From positions 86,054,237 to 86,118,236 of the forward strand of contig JACSVZ010000001.1 of NCBI GenBank assembly GCA_014706295.1: DNA of 64,000 nucleotides, given 5' to 3'. The stretch is from Lycocorax pyrrhopterus obiensis. Taxonomy: Eukaryota; Chordata; Aves; Passeriformes; Paradisaeidae. The notes below the pieces were generated by a model. The model was not told the origin of the DNA. It saw only the letters and a program-made list of their open reading frames with translations, and made no database searches. This document shows, piece after piece, positions 12,711-24,524 of the stretch; the stretch's first letter is position 1, and each line of letters begins with the position of its first letter. The translations under genes and the position numbers were made by a program.

Positions 12711-15199
12711 TTCACCTCCCTCCTACCAGAGTGTACCAGGAGATACAGCACAGAAGACCCTAAAGAGGGAAAATTATTGCTTATTCTTAACAGGTTGTAC
12801 TTGTACACTTTAGGTACAAAGAAACAAATTGTTTGTTGTTTTTTCTTTTTTTCTAGTTAACATCTGATTAGTCCATGATAAACTTCTCAAACTTAATGAA
12901 AACTTTTTCCTATTTTAATTACTAGTACACTGTTTTTCCTGTCATATATTTGTAGTAAAATAAAATACTTGGTAGAAGCTTTGAGATTAAATTATTCTTT
13001 CTAATGTGATTTTGACACTTCAGAGATGAAACACCACAAGAATAAATTAATGAATAGGTTGATAGGAATAAAAAAAAATAAATTAATGAATAAATGTATT
13101 GGAACAACAAAGCCCACACAGAAAGGCATACATATAACACAAACAGAAACATGTAAAATGACAACACACATGCAGGTGCATTTCTACACCAGCGTTCTTA
13201 TTTTAAATCTAAATCCAAAATCCAATGATGAACTAAAGTCCCATCTATATGTAATATTATCTTATGTATAATATCTTATGTTATATATATTTCTCCAAAA
13301 GTGGTGATTCTTCCTTTTAAAACCATTTTTTATGATTGAGTGGAAATACCTATGGTCTGATGTGTAGTGTGCCACTCTATGTATATTTAGTCATTTTTTC
13401 TGTCTGCATAGTAGCTTGTCCAGAAAATTATCAGGCTTCATGACAAGAGAGTAAGTTTATCTAGATTTATATTTCATATTTTCTGATTTATTTTTGTTTT
13501 TACACACAAGTGTACGAAACTAAGATTTTAATAAAAATTTATCTGTGTTAGAAATACCTTTTCCTTTCTCCAGGATTTCCTGGCTATTCTGAATATTGAT
13601 AGAAAAGCAGAGATAAGGTTTATCACTGTCCATTAAATAAATGTAATATGTTGTTGGTGTCTGAAAATTTTGAGTAATCTTAACAAAGGCCTGAATTTTT
13701 ATTATGGTTGTTCAGTTAGTTTAGTTTTCTGGAGTCATAGTTAGGGACTTTTTAGGGGGGAGGTTTTGTGTCTTTGCGTGAATGGTAATTTTTCACCTGA
13801 TCCTCGTAGACCCTATAGACTCTGTAGGGAAACCTTGGAAGGATATTCTATTTTGCATCTGTACGGCTTTATATAACTTTCTAGTTCACAAAGATAGAGT
13901 TGCAGAGTTGCACAATGTGTGTAACACATAAAAGTTAAGTTTTAATAATTTTGTCTTGATACGTTACTTGAAAAAAATCCTTTCATTATCTCTAAGCATG
14001 GCAACTTGTCAGAACAGAAAGTTCAAAAACGAGACTGCGTAAGAATATTAACTGACATAATTTTACTTCTGTGGTTTTGCCAATTAGTGTGTGTAAATAT
14101 CACTTTCTTGAGAGACTAGAAGAATGAGAGACAAATCCACAGATCTGTCATTCATTAAATGAAAAACTCACACAAATAAACACCTCCTGGAGACAATAGG
14201 ACTGGTCCCTGAGAATAAGGGTTCCTTGTGCATTTTGAAATGCTGTCATTTCAAGACTTAAATTCCTTTTATGAACTGATGCAATGGTCGAGGCTGTGAA
14301 GATACTACATAATATTGCAAAATTATGCTCTAGAAACCCCTTTAAAACAGTTTTCAGTACCAAAAGTCAATGAGATAACCTTGAAAACAATGAGTAAGCA
14401 AAGATTCAGGGTCAGCATCTTTATGCTTCAAATGATCATGAAGCAACAGATTTGGAAGACACTAGAATATTTTCTGGGATACTCTCTCCATGGGGAAAAT
14501 TTTGAGAATAAACATCAAAAATGCTCAAAGCTCTCATATTTTTATCCCGTGGATATTTTCTTTCTGAAAACTTGGTCCTGATTCTTGTCTTCATCCCATT
14601 TGTTTTGCTGTTATTGAGGGTAATGTGTCTGAAGAAAAGGTTGCTTGATTTAACAAATTTGCATGTATTTACAGTTCAGCTGGCCTAAATGTTTCAGCCT
14701 TCTCCATCATCCATGGAAACACTGAGATGAAGTATGTCTTGGTGTCCCTGTTACTTTTATTAAGTCTGAGAAGATGAAGGATTAGTAGTTCACAGGTAGA
14801 GATCTGCCCTAGAACAGGTAACTTCGTCACAAAAACTTATGATTTTTTCCCCTATCATGTTGAATTTGGGAGCACTCAGGATGTCAGTCAAACTATCCTT
14901 TTCAAATGGACTAGTAAAGCTCAGGCTAGGAAGAATTCGTACAAATATCTGATGTGATCCATTCATTAATAGCCTAAATGTCCTACTCAAGGTCCTCTGA
15001 AGTACTTCTGTACCTTTATTTGAGGTAGATTGTATCTTCTTGAAAGATTTTTAGCCATTGATATTATTGAACAGGGAGTCCCAGGTGCTATTTTCTTGTC
15101 AAAAAATGTGTACCTTCTCTCTTATATATGTCTGTTTAACTTCAATTCCCACCTGTTAGATGTTGCCAATACTTTTTTTCCTCATGAAGTAAACGGAAA
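12711..15199. other. AT-rich non-coding sequence with one local repeat
   Basis: No gene recognised. A 16-bp direct repeat (AATAAATTAATGAATA) occurs at 13041-13056 and 13077-13092. The two mutually overlapping 81-codon frames near 13.0-13.2 kb are shadows of this low-complexity sequence. Nothing else stands out. Confidence 0.5.
13041..13092. repeat. Direct repeat of AATAAATTAATGAATA, 36-bp period
   Basis: The 16-mer at 13041-13056 is repeated exactly at 13077-13092. The intervening bases are GGTTGATAGG followed by an A-rich run. Confidence 0.85.
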
Positions 15200-15430
15200 G
15201 AGAGTTGACTGGATATTAGAAAGAAATTCTTTACCGTGAGGGTGGTGAGGCACTTGAACAAGTTGCGCAGAGAAGCTGGTGCAGCTCCATCCCTGCAAGT
15301 GTTCAAGGCCAGGCTGGATGGAGTTTTAAGAAACCTGGTCTAGTGGAAGGTGCCCTTCCCCAGCAGAAAGCTTGGAATTATATTGTCTTGAAGGTCCCTT
15401 CTAACCCCAACCACTCTGGGATTCTATAAA
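15200..15430 (+). mobile_element. CR1 LINE fragment, 3' end
   Basis: Blocks in order: GGATATTAGAAAGAAATTCT, GTGAGGGTGGTGAGGCACTT, GTGTTCAAGGCCAGGCTGGA, AACCTGGTCTAGTGGAAGG, and the terminal CACTCTGGGATTCTATAA. This is the last 230 bp or so of CR1, 5'-truncated in the usual way. The C-terminal coding end is barely represented and not intact. Confidence 0.9.
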
Positions 15431-18400
15431 AGAATAATCAGCTGTCAGAGACCTCTTCAGTGTAGAGGTTTGTTAGCGTATGACACAGTACTAGGTAGAT
15501 ACAGTTTAACTATTAAATTAAGGTTTTTAGTTTCTCATTGTGTGTTCACCAGTCCATAGGGTTGTGCGTGTTTTGGTTTGTATTTTTCTTTTTTTTTCTC
15601 GAACCTTTTTAAATGTTTACCTCACTCATTTATATGGCAGAATTTAACAAATTAGACAAAGTCTAAATTTTTTTTCTAAGTCAACTGACTGTTTGCACTC
15701 CCTACATATGAGGATGCTGGGATCTTGATTAGTTTGAGAATGTGGCTAATATGAATTGCTCATAAACAATCAATTTTCCATATGCCTTACAAATGCACTA
15801 TATTGAAATAAGGCCCTCTTGCCATGCTTTAATTACTTTTTCGTCTACAAATTTTGCCAACCATTATTTTCTGTTTTGTTACACACAATTTCTAAATTTA
15901 ATGAATGACACGAAGCTGAGACCAACCTCTGAGATAACCCGCTTAAAGCATTCTCACTGCCTTATGGTTCCCCATTATAAGTGACATTCTGAAATCTAAT
16001 GATTTGTTCCACTTGATTTTATATTAAGCTTTATTCGATCATCCTGTGGTATTCTACCCAGCATTTTTGTACAGACCAAACTTTCACTCTTATAAAAGGC
16101 AAAAATATTGTGTGACAGTATGTAACACCCTTAAAACCATTTATGCAACTTTGATTTCATTATTGATGTGAGCTTTTGCTGTTGACATCCTACATTGTTT
16201 TATATGATTGTGCTTGAGACTGGATTGAAACTAAATGACATAATTAATCCTTGTTTATCTTTTTCTTAGATACTGCAATGACACCAGTTCATTTCTGGTT
16301 CTCTCAAACCTTTCAGTATTGTCACACTACTTGTTAAAATTCAGAAGCACAGATTTGGAGAATTTTGCTTGTCAGGAAATTTATGATTATTCAATCGAGA
16401 TATTTGAATTGATTAAATTGAAAATTTTTAGTAGCTTGTCTTTTATAGATATCTTGATTACTAATGGAGAAAAAAAATTCTTTTTCTATAAGAAACATAT
16501 AGTCTGCTCCTTTTTAACACTGCGTTTAGAAATCCTGTTGACAGACAGGTTTTTATTTTCCTTAGAATTTTTTTTTTATTACTCATTCTGAAATGCGTGT
16601 GAAAGTTTGAACACTTGCTGTAGGAAGAATAATTTAGGCCATGATTCGTTCTCTGTTGTACTTGTTTTAATTAATGTCATACAGATTAAAATTTGGAAAT
16701 CAGATTAGAATTTGATCATGAGAACTGATTTGGAGTTTACAGAAGACAATGGAAACACTCTTCTTGGAATGGATGGACTTCAGAAAGAAAAAATATGTGG
16801 CATAGAGGGGTTATGAGATCTGTGGAATAATCAGCACCAGTTTGAGATGCAGCAAGAGGTGAAGAGATAGAAATAACAAGCAAGACCAGTAACACTGTAA
16901 TCTCTGTAAAATGAGTCTAATTACGTGGCATTTTAATATCCTGTGAAGTGTAATCTGATGAGCAGGAAATTGCCTCCAATGCATCATCATCTGCTGAATA
17001 CTCTGCCTTATTCTCTATTTGGACATCTAGGAGAAGTAAAGGAGAAGAGATGGGTGACACCTAAAATTTATGTGTAGAAGCAAAATAGTTCCCTAATCTT
17101 CTTTTCTAATTCGTGATTTATGTTTTAAATAGAATTGAAATTACTTCAGAGAAAACAGAAATTGCCACAGAGAAAGATAATAACTAAAACACTACAATTC
17201 ATTACTGAGATCCTCATCTTTTTCTTTTTTTTTTTTTTTTAAATAAGGAGTAGTGTTAAGAGTTTTATCTCCTGAAGCCTAAACAGGTAATCCCAAGGAT
17301 TAAATAACTCCCTAAAGAGTTGATCTCTTGCTTGCCAGGTTTGGGAGCAATCAGCTGCTGTAAAAGGTCTTTTGCAAAGGAGCAGTGTCAGAAACTAAAA
17401 CCCATACCAGGGTGACCTCCAAGCTTCAATTTCTATTTTATCAGGAAGAAAAATATTCTGTCCCAATTTAAGAAGATCATTTGGAAATTCCACCCCAGAG
17501 TAATGTCATCTTGCTGAGTCTGCAGAAAACTTGGAATATCATCTCAGAGGGCTCAGACTATTGTCTCTTGGAGTTATGAATGTTGGAAAGACCATACCAG
17601 AAGTAATGAGAGGAAAAGAGGATATTTAACAGTCTTCCAATGCATTTATATTGATGGCTGTAATGTTCAAGCTATTGACAACACCATGTCCAAACACAGA
17701 AGAAAATTTCTTTCCTTCCTCAAACCTCCTACTGTTCCTCTGGAGATGAGCATTGTTAGCTAAAAACAACTTTGGTGTCCCAGCCTCCACAGTTCACTCA
17801 TAGTCTTCCTGTGTTTGGGGATGCACCAAACTTCAAGATCACTGGGACTATTTCAAGCTCAAATTTTATATCATTTACATTAAATCTACTTTTTCCTATG
17901 GAAACACACTCACATGAAATTCCCCCAACTGCAAGCATCCACTCTTTGCACACACTGGGCATTTTTATCAAAACCCCCTAGAGGAAGAATTTTATCAATA
18001 AAATGGATGTTCTTTTGCGGTTTCCAGCATTTTTTCTACAACTATTTACTTGTGAGTCTCCATTAAATCTCTCTTATCCATTCATCTCACTCAGTCATTG
18101 TATTTAAATTTGAGCTTCTCTGAGGTCTTGCAAACCAGTTAGAGTTTCTTTCAGTTCTTCGAGATCCTATGACAGGAAGTATTGCACATCAGAGCAGCAC
18201 TGCTTATTAAACTGAGTTTAAGACACATGAAACAGAAAAGAAAATGCGATTGGAGTACCTGGTGAATTGTATACACCGGGAAAATTATTATCTGATGAAG
18301 ACCTCATTCCACGGAATTGTAATTGTTTCAAAATATTTCAAACTAAACTGAGCAGTGTTTGAAACAAATTCACTGGAAACAGGATGATGATGTGATGGAA

Positions 18401-18994
18401 TACATTGTTAGGGAAGTGAGAATTGGTACCTCCTCACAGTACCTCCTAACAAATGTGTCTATGGGTTTGTTCTGCTGGCCAGGGTGAAACCACAACAGGG
18501 TTAAACTAGCAGAATATGTGGGTGAAGTTTCACAGCTGCCTCTTCATTCCTCCAATTGAAAAAAAAAGCTAGGAAAAAACATAGGCTTGTCCTCAGCCTC
18601 TCTCTTTTGAAATACTTGGAGCTCTCTTGCTACAGTCAGAATAGAGACAGAAAAGAAGATTTACATCTGCAATTTTTTCAGCATTCTAGTGGCACAATAG
18701 TGTCATTGACATTTCCAGTATTAATCTTGAAAGAAATGCACTTTCACAGATTGTTAATTTTCTCATGCATGGATCTGAAAGCATCCTTAGGATAGTGTTG
18801 ATTGCCTACAGGGAGAGAAAATTTAGCTATGAAACCCAGCAATCTTGCTATCTCCTCATTAAGATTGACGAGCATCAACTTATATGCCTATCAATCATGA
18901 GAATATTCTTGGAAGCTTGTGACATTTGATCCTTCTGCTGTTTTTTAGGAGAAAAAAAGAAGAAAATTTTGGTATATATTGTGAACTGATGCAT
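15431..18994. other. AT-rich non-coding sequence
   Basis: No gene recognised. A T16 tract lies at 17225-17240. Open frames are at most 90 codons and dominated by Phe, Leu and Ile codons. Repeat remnants could be present below my detection level. Confidence 0.5.
17225..17240. repeat. Poly(T) tract
   Basis: A run of 16 T directly after TTTC and before AAATAAGG. I see no processed sequence attached to it that would mark a retroposed gene copy. Confidence 0.85.
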
Positions 18995-19375
18995 CTTTCT
19001 CTTTCTTTCTTTCTTTCTCTTTCTTTCTCTTTCTCTTTCTTTCTTTCTTTCTTTCTTTCTCTTTCTTTCTTTCTTTCTCTTTCTTTCTTTCTTTCTTTCT
19101 TTCTTCCTTTCTTCCTTTCTTCCTTTCTTCCTTTCTTCCTTTCTTCCTTTCTTCCTTCCTTTCTTCCTTTCTTCCTTTCTTCCTTTCTTTCTTCCTTCCT
19201 TTCTTCCTTTCTTCCTTTCTTCCTTTCTTTCTTCCTTCCTTTCTTCCTTTCTTCCTTTCTTCCTTTCTTCCTTTCTTCCTTTCGTTTTTCTCTCTTTCTT
19301 CCTTTCTTTCTCTCTTTCTCCCTTTATTTTTCTGTTCTCTTCCTCTTCCTCTTCCTCTTCCACTTTCTCCCCTTC
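18995..19375. repeat. Polypyrimidine microsatellite (CTTT/CCTT)n
   Basis: About 380 bp of almost pure pyrimidine on the plus strand. It starts as (CTTT)n with CTCTTT variants (18995-19100), passes into an 8-bp alternation TTTCTTCC (19100-19285), and ends in TTCCTC repeats near 19335-19362. From 19151 to 19269 there is a higher-order repeat with exact 40-bp period. The 155-162-codon open frames on both strands here encode only Phe/Leu/Ser or Lys/Arg/Glu runs and are artefacts of the repeat. Such tracts can adopt triplex (H-DNA) structures and vary in length between individuals. Confidence 0.97.
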
Positions 19376-22300
19376 TCACAATCCTCTTCCTAAGGTAAAC
19401 GAAATGACTTGAACAGAACTGTGTTTTCACAGCATATCAGCAAAAAATGTTGGAACTCAGAAATGGAAATGAACAAACCATCTAGAGATTGAAACATCTC
19501 AAACACTGAAAAAACAAAAAGGAGATGGCATCAGTAAGGGCTTCCAAAACTGCTTTCAAAAATGTGTCCTTTCAATATTAAACTAATACAGGTTGATCAT
19601 CACAATAGAGACATTGAGTGAATCTTAATTGTTTCTGGATAGAGGAAAAGAATAAAAAGTATTCGCACAAATCAATCATACATGTTATTGAAATGTTAAA
19701 TTGTAAATTTTCTCTGCAGAGAGACTGCCAGGGAGCAATATCATATACAGCATCATGTGCAGGTTTGTCTAAACAGTAACTCTGTCCACTCCATGTACAA
19801 GTGACTGAGCAACTCAACAGTCATAACTCTGGACCACAGGATCATTCTCAGCCCCCCCAGATTCAAACCAGACACATCATACCCAGGATTTCTGCAGTTT
19901 TTAAAAGGATAATGCAAATCGTTCAAAGAGTTTGAAGATTCCATATGCAAGACATTTTCTTGCTGTTATAGTGGAAAAACTCTGATACAACTCTTTAAAA
20001 ACTCAGTTTTTTTCTCATCACCCTTAGGACAATGATGACTTCCCCAAGATTGCAAAGGCAATTTTAGATAAAGCATTCTATAAGGTGTCCACACAACTTA
20101 TTGGTCGGTGACCAGGCAGCATTCTAGAAAAGCAGGGTTACCATGATTCGTGTTTCAGGTGCAGGGACACATGGACTTTCACTATCTAAGGAGGTTGAAA
20201 AAGAAAGCCTGAGGCTTATCTAGGGGCCCTATAGTTTTACATCTTCATAGCTTCACATTATTCTTGTAGCCAACTTGTTCATTTAGAACATTTGAATTGT
20301 AGACCAACTTTTGGCTTGCACTTCATTTTAGATGAGAAATCAAATCTCCAAATTTCAAACCAAGTCCTGAAAAAAATCTGCCTATCGATTCTATCTATGG
20401 CCACTGAATATCTGTGAAAGTGTGATAAAAACCCTTGGGAACTCTGCACTATAATGTGTGGAAAAACATTCTTCCCTTAGAACGTATATTTAGACAAGCT
20501 GCTTTGTTGCCTATATTAAAGCTCCTCGTTAAGTAGGCAGAAGCAATCAGGCTCTTGAGAGACCTAGCTGATGAAGAGTTTTATCATTTATATACCATAA
20601 TTATATGTAAGATATCATGTCAGGGTTTACCTTGAACACAGGAGAAGGATCATGATTTAGTAAATGGATAATAAGGCAAGAAGCCTTGTAACGTGTTGAT
20701 TTGTTAGCTTAGACTTGTGCATAGAGTGCATACAAAGGATGTGTTAGCATCAACTGCTGTGATGAGATGGCTATATAATCAAGCTGTGCTGACACCAAAC
20801 AATTTTAGATGCTTCCAAGGCCAAGCTTTGATAATGATACTTTGGTGACCCTCAAACCCTCATTAATGTTTACTTGACTTAAACGGAATGCTTAGCCAGT
20901 ATATTATACTCTAATATATTCCGTATATATCCATAAATGAATATGTATGCTTTAAAATTGTTTTCCTAACAACTTGTTTCTGCCAGCCCAAGGGATTTTG
21001 AGCACGGGAAATTGTTCAAGGTTTTATGTTGTTCAAGAAATGCTTGCCTCACTTCAGCAAACAGGAGGGTGAAGCCTTACATCTTGTTTAAGTTTGCTAT
21101 GCAAGCATGCAACATCTTGTATAGTATTTACCAAAAATTCCATGTTTTTTAGAGGAGCGGACCCAAAAAGGGTGTGCCTCGAACACACCTTTATTAACAG
21201 GTGATTTAGGGCATTTCTGCTTCTCATTAAATTTTTCTTTTAAGCTCTTGTTTTCAAATATTCTCTCTAATTTTGCATATTCTTTTCCACATTTCATTGT
21301 TGTATCAGTTCTTGTTCAACTGGCAACAGCTTATTTCTCTTGCTTCTTCTAAATGTAGACATCCTATTCTTAAATTTCCTTCTGGATGTAAATCCTTTCA
21401 GAATAATACTTCCAGTTTTTTCTTACACAACAATAAGAACAGAATTCTTTCTGGGTTTTTTTTTTCCCCTTGGTGTCTATTTATTTATTTATTTATTTAG
21501 AATGTAATCAGAATGTTCTCCTGCTAACATTCCCTCCCAGAAACTGAATATATTGAAATGCTTCAGATAGCGTAAACCTGAACACAATAGTGAAAATTAA
21601 TGACAATTAGATTTTTTAGGCCATGGTTTTACCCTTCCCCAAAACCGTTTTTTTTCCCCAAAGAGGTCTTGCTTGAGTTTCGAATGCTGTGTTCTACCTG
21701 CACCTTTTTATTTTGAGGGCAGATAGCTTGTTTGAGACCCAATTGTCAGGACATTCTGGTGTCCTTCGGTTGCATTACGTACTTAAGGTGAATATGTCTC
21801 CATGACAGTAAATCAATCAGGTTTAAAGTTAGATGGGATTAATCCAGCCCCCAAAGCTCACCCTAGGTGAGGAGCTAGGAAGAGGAACTGTACTGAAATG
21901 CAATAACTTTGAATATTTTTCTGATCAGACCACTGAGACACACAGTACGAATAAACCACATAATCGACACATGATATCTACAGAATTTAAACACCAAAAA
22001 ATTGTTGTCCACTTGTTTCATTCACTGGAAAAACTCATATCTGTGCTTCTACATAATTCCGATGAGCAGACGAACAAGGGGGAAGACTATTTAATTTTAC
22101 AATGTTACTGTCATTAAACATTTTCAATGTTTCAGTTTGTTATAGCTTAAACACGATTTATTTTTCAAATCTGGACAAATAGGTATTTCTAATGCAAACA
22201 TTAAGACACCAAAAGTAAGGCAGCCTGGTTTGTGTGAGGCAAAACTTTTGATTTGACTGAAAATGAAAAAATACTGTGAATTATTACACTAGATTGTTTT

Positions 22301-24476
22301 TAAATTTACATTGGTTCAGTTCATGGATCAGATTTAAACAATATTCAGTCCAGAAGACAATTACTTTGTATTTGCTGCAAGAAAACCTGGACTATATTTA
22401 CCATAATTATATTTATCTGAGAAAATTGTAAGTCCTCAGAAACCTATCCACAGCATGTCATAGCATGACAAATTACTTCAGAGATAGTTGGCAGCAACAG
22501 AATTATATTGAAGAAGGAGCTTGATCTTTTGCCCTGTCTGGAAGGGAAGGCTTGGAAGAGATCTGCAGTTGTCCTTGATTATTAATTATATATCTTTGGA
22601 GCTGAACAATGGTACACTTAGCAGTCCTGCACCATGTGAGGTTTTTTCTGGATATGAAGCTATATTACATATTCTGCCATGTTTGTCGAGTTCTCCTGCT
22701 GGACTGTCGTTGGACATTAATAGTAAACTGTGACAGGGCTCTGCCAGAGGGCACTCAGAAATCAGGGCCACCAGAAGGATCCAAGATCAAGGAGAAAATG
22801 ATTTTGTTACTTTGGGTAACATAAACCATACTGGTCTCCTGCAGAAGAAATTAAATGCTCTAACCACTAAATGCTTTTCCACCTTGCATCAACATTAGAT
22901 AGTTTTATACCATGGGAATTATCCACGGAAAAATAATTTTTAATGATTTCCATGACTGATGGCCAGTAATAGACTCAACATTCACATTTTGTAACAACTT
23001 TAGTTGCTTATACAGAGGTAGTTATGACTTTCTGCTGTGCCTAGGCATGATGAAGTTACATTATACCTGTCTGCCCCCACCAAATAATCTGTTACTTGCC
23101 AACAAAGTTAGTTTTCCAGAAAGACATAGGTAGTTCCAGATTTGGCAGATGTTGGATGTTCCTTTCATCTTCGGAAGAGATTGGTCTCATAACTGCGCCA
23201 TCAGTTTATGTACCCTTCCAGAATCCTTTACCCAGCATTAACTTATATGCTGTGCTTGTTAAAATTTGTAATAGCTCCCTCAAAAAATCCCATAGCTAAA
23301 TCAATATCCTTGTTCTGCTGCCCTTGACTTCAGTAGCAAATCTCCCTTTGACTGTGCTGTCATATAGAATTACGCTAAACTAAAACACTAATTTCAATTG
23401 GTAATCAAAGGTATTAGTTCCCAGATAAATTCATAGTAAGACATATTAGCAACTGTCTGTAGTAATCACGTTCCACTACCAGGGGAGTTTCAGATAATGG
23501 AAAGTTTAGTCTCCTTCAATATGTGTCTAGTTTTATGACACATTAGTACAACTGATGTTTTAGCAGCTTGTCACTAGAGTAATGAATTCACAAATTAAAC
23601 TTTCTTCATTTCATGAAATTTTATAAACTTTTTTTTTAACATATTGTCTCTTCCCTGTCTTATTTCTTTGCTATTTATCAGTGGACACCTGTCAGGTTAG
23701 GTATCATGAAGATGAGATGTCTGTGGCAATTTGCTTTTTTGTGTCTGCACGATATATTCAGACCCTGATCAATGTCTATTGAAATTTAGAGGAAGATTGC
23801 TGTTGAACCACTCTGACAGGGTTCTGACCACACCTGTTCTGCTCTTCAAGCAAGTTCATGTATGTCTATCATTATATACAGAAGAAAGCTCTGCAAAAGT
23901 GGTTTGCACACTCAGTCCATCCCTTCCATGCCTTCTCTTCATCCCCTTTCTCTGCACTAGCAGGAGAGAAAAAGCAGAGTGAACCACAGGCAGCACCATG
24001 CTGCCATTGAACAGGACAATAGGCAGTGCCCTGGGTCTGCTCCATAAGAGCTGGGATTGAGAAGGCAATGAGGAGGGAACTGGCTCTCAGCACTCCCCTG
24101 TGAGCTTTGGCACAATCCAACTCCATGGTTTCCTTGTCACATTTCCTTGTCATCTCAAAAAGAGAATGAGGGCTCCCTCTGTCCTGTTCTGAGAAGTAGA
24201 GAGAAATTGAGCTCTTCCTCGGCAATCAGTTTAATACTGAGATGGCAACATTCAGCTGAGATGTCAGATGACTCTGGTGTCTGTGTCAAATTCTATATCT
24301 ATCTAGCTATTTACATGCATATTGATAAACTAAAAATCCCCAGGAATCTCAAATAGTTTACATTAATTGTTGTTCCTTTAGAAGAGATCCAACATGCTGC
24401 ATACTATCTTTTCTGAAATTATATTTCTCATTTGGATTTTAGTTTATTTAGTTGAATAGAGTTCATCTGAAGCAAC
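19376..24476. other. AT-rich non-coding sequence
   Basis: No gene, RNA or clear transposon. A short (TATT)n run lies at 21477-21499. Overlapping 70-117-codon frames at 23.85-24.23 kb lie in a slightly more GC-rich stretch and match no protein I recognise. Confidence 0.5.
21477..21499. repeat. (CTAT)/(TTTA)n microsatellite
   Basis: Short run of five to six TTTA-type units ending in TTTAG. Confidence 0.85.
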
Positions 24477-24524
24477 ACATTACCTACTTATTACAAAATT
24501 ACATTACCTACTAATTACAAAATT
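24477..24524. repeat. 24-bp tandem duplication
   Basis: A 24-bp unit at 24477-24500 (beginning ACATTACCTACT) is followed directly by a second copy at 24501-24524 that differs at one base (TTATTAC versus TAATTAC). A local duplication with little divergence, so probably fairly recent. Confidence 0.9.

Noticed and set aside
13026..13271. Pair of overlapping 81-codon frames on opposite strands
   Set aside because: Both derive from A/T-rich sequence with a local direct repeat. No protein features.
18875..19430. Open frames of 155-162 codons on both strands
   Set aside because: They are translations of the (CTTT/CCTT)n tract and contain almost only Lys/Arg/Glu or Phe/Leu/Ser. No gene is supported.
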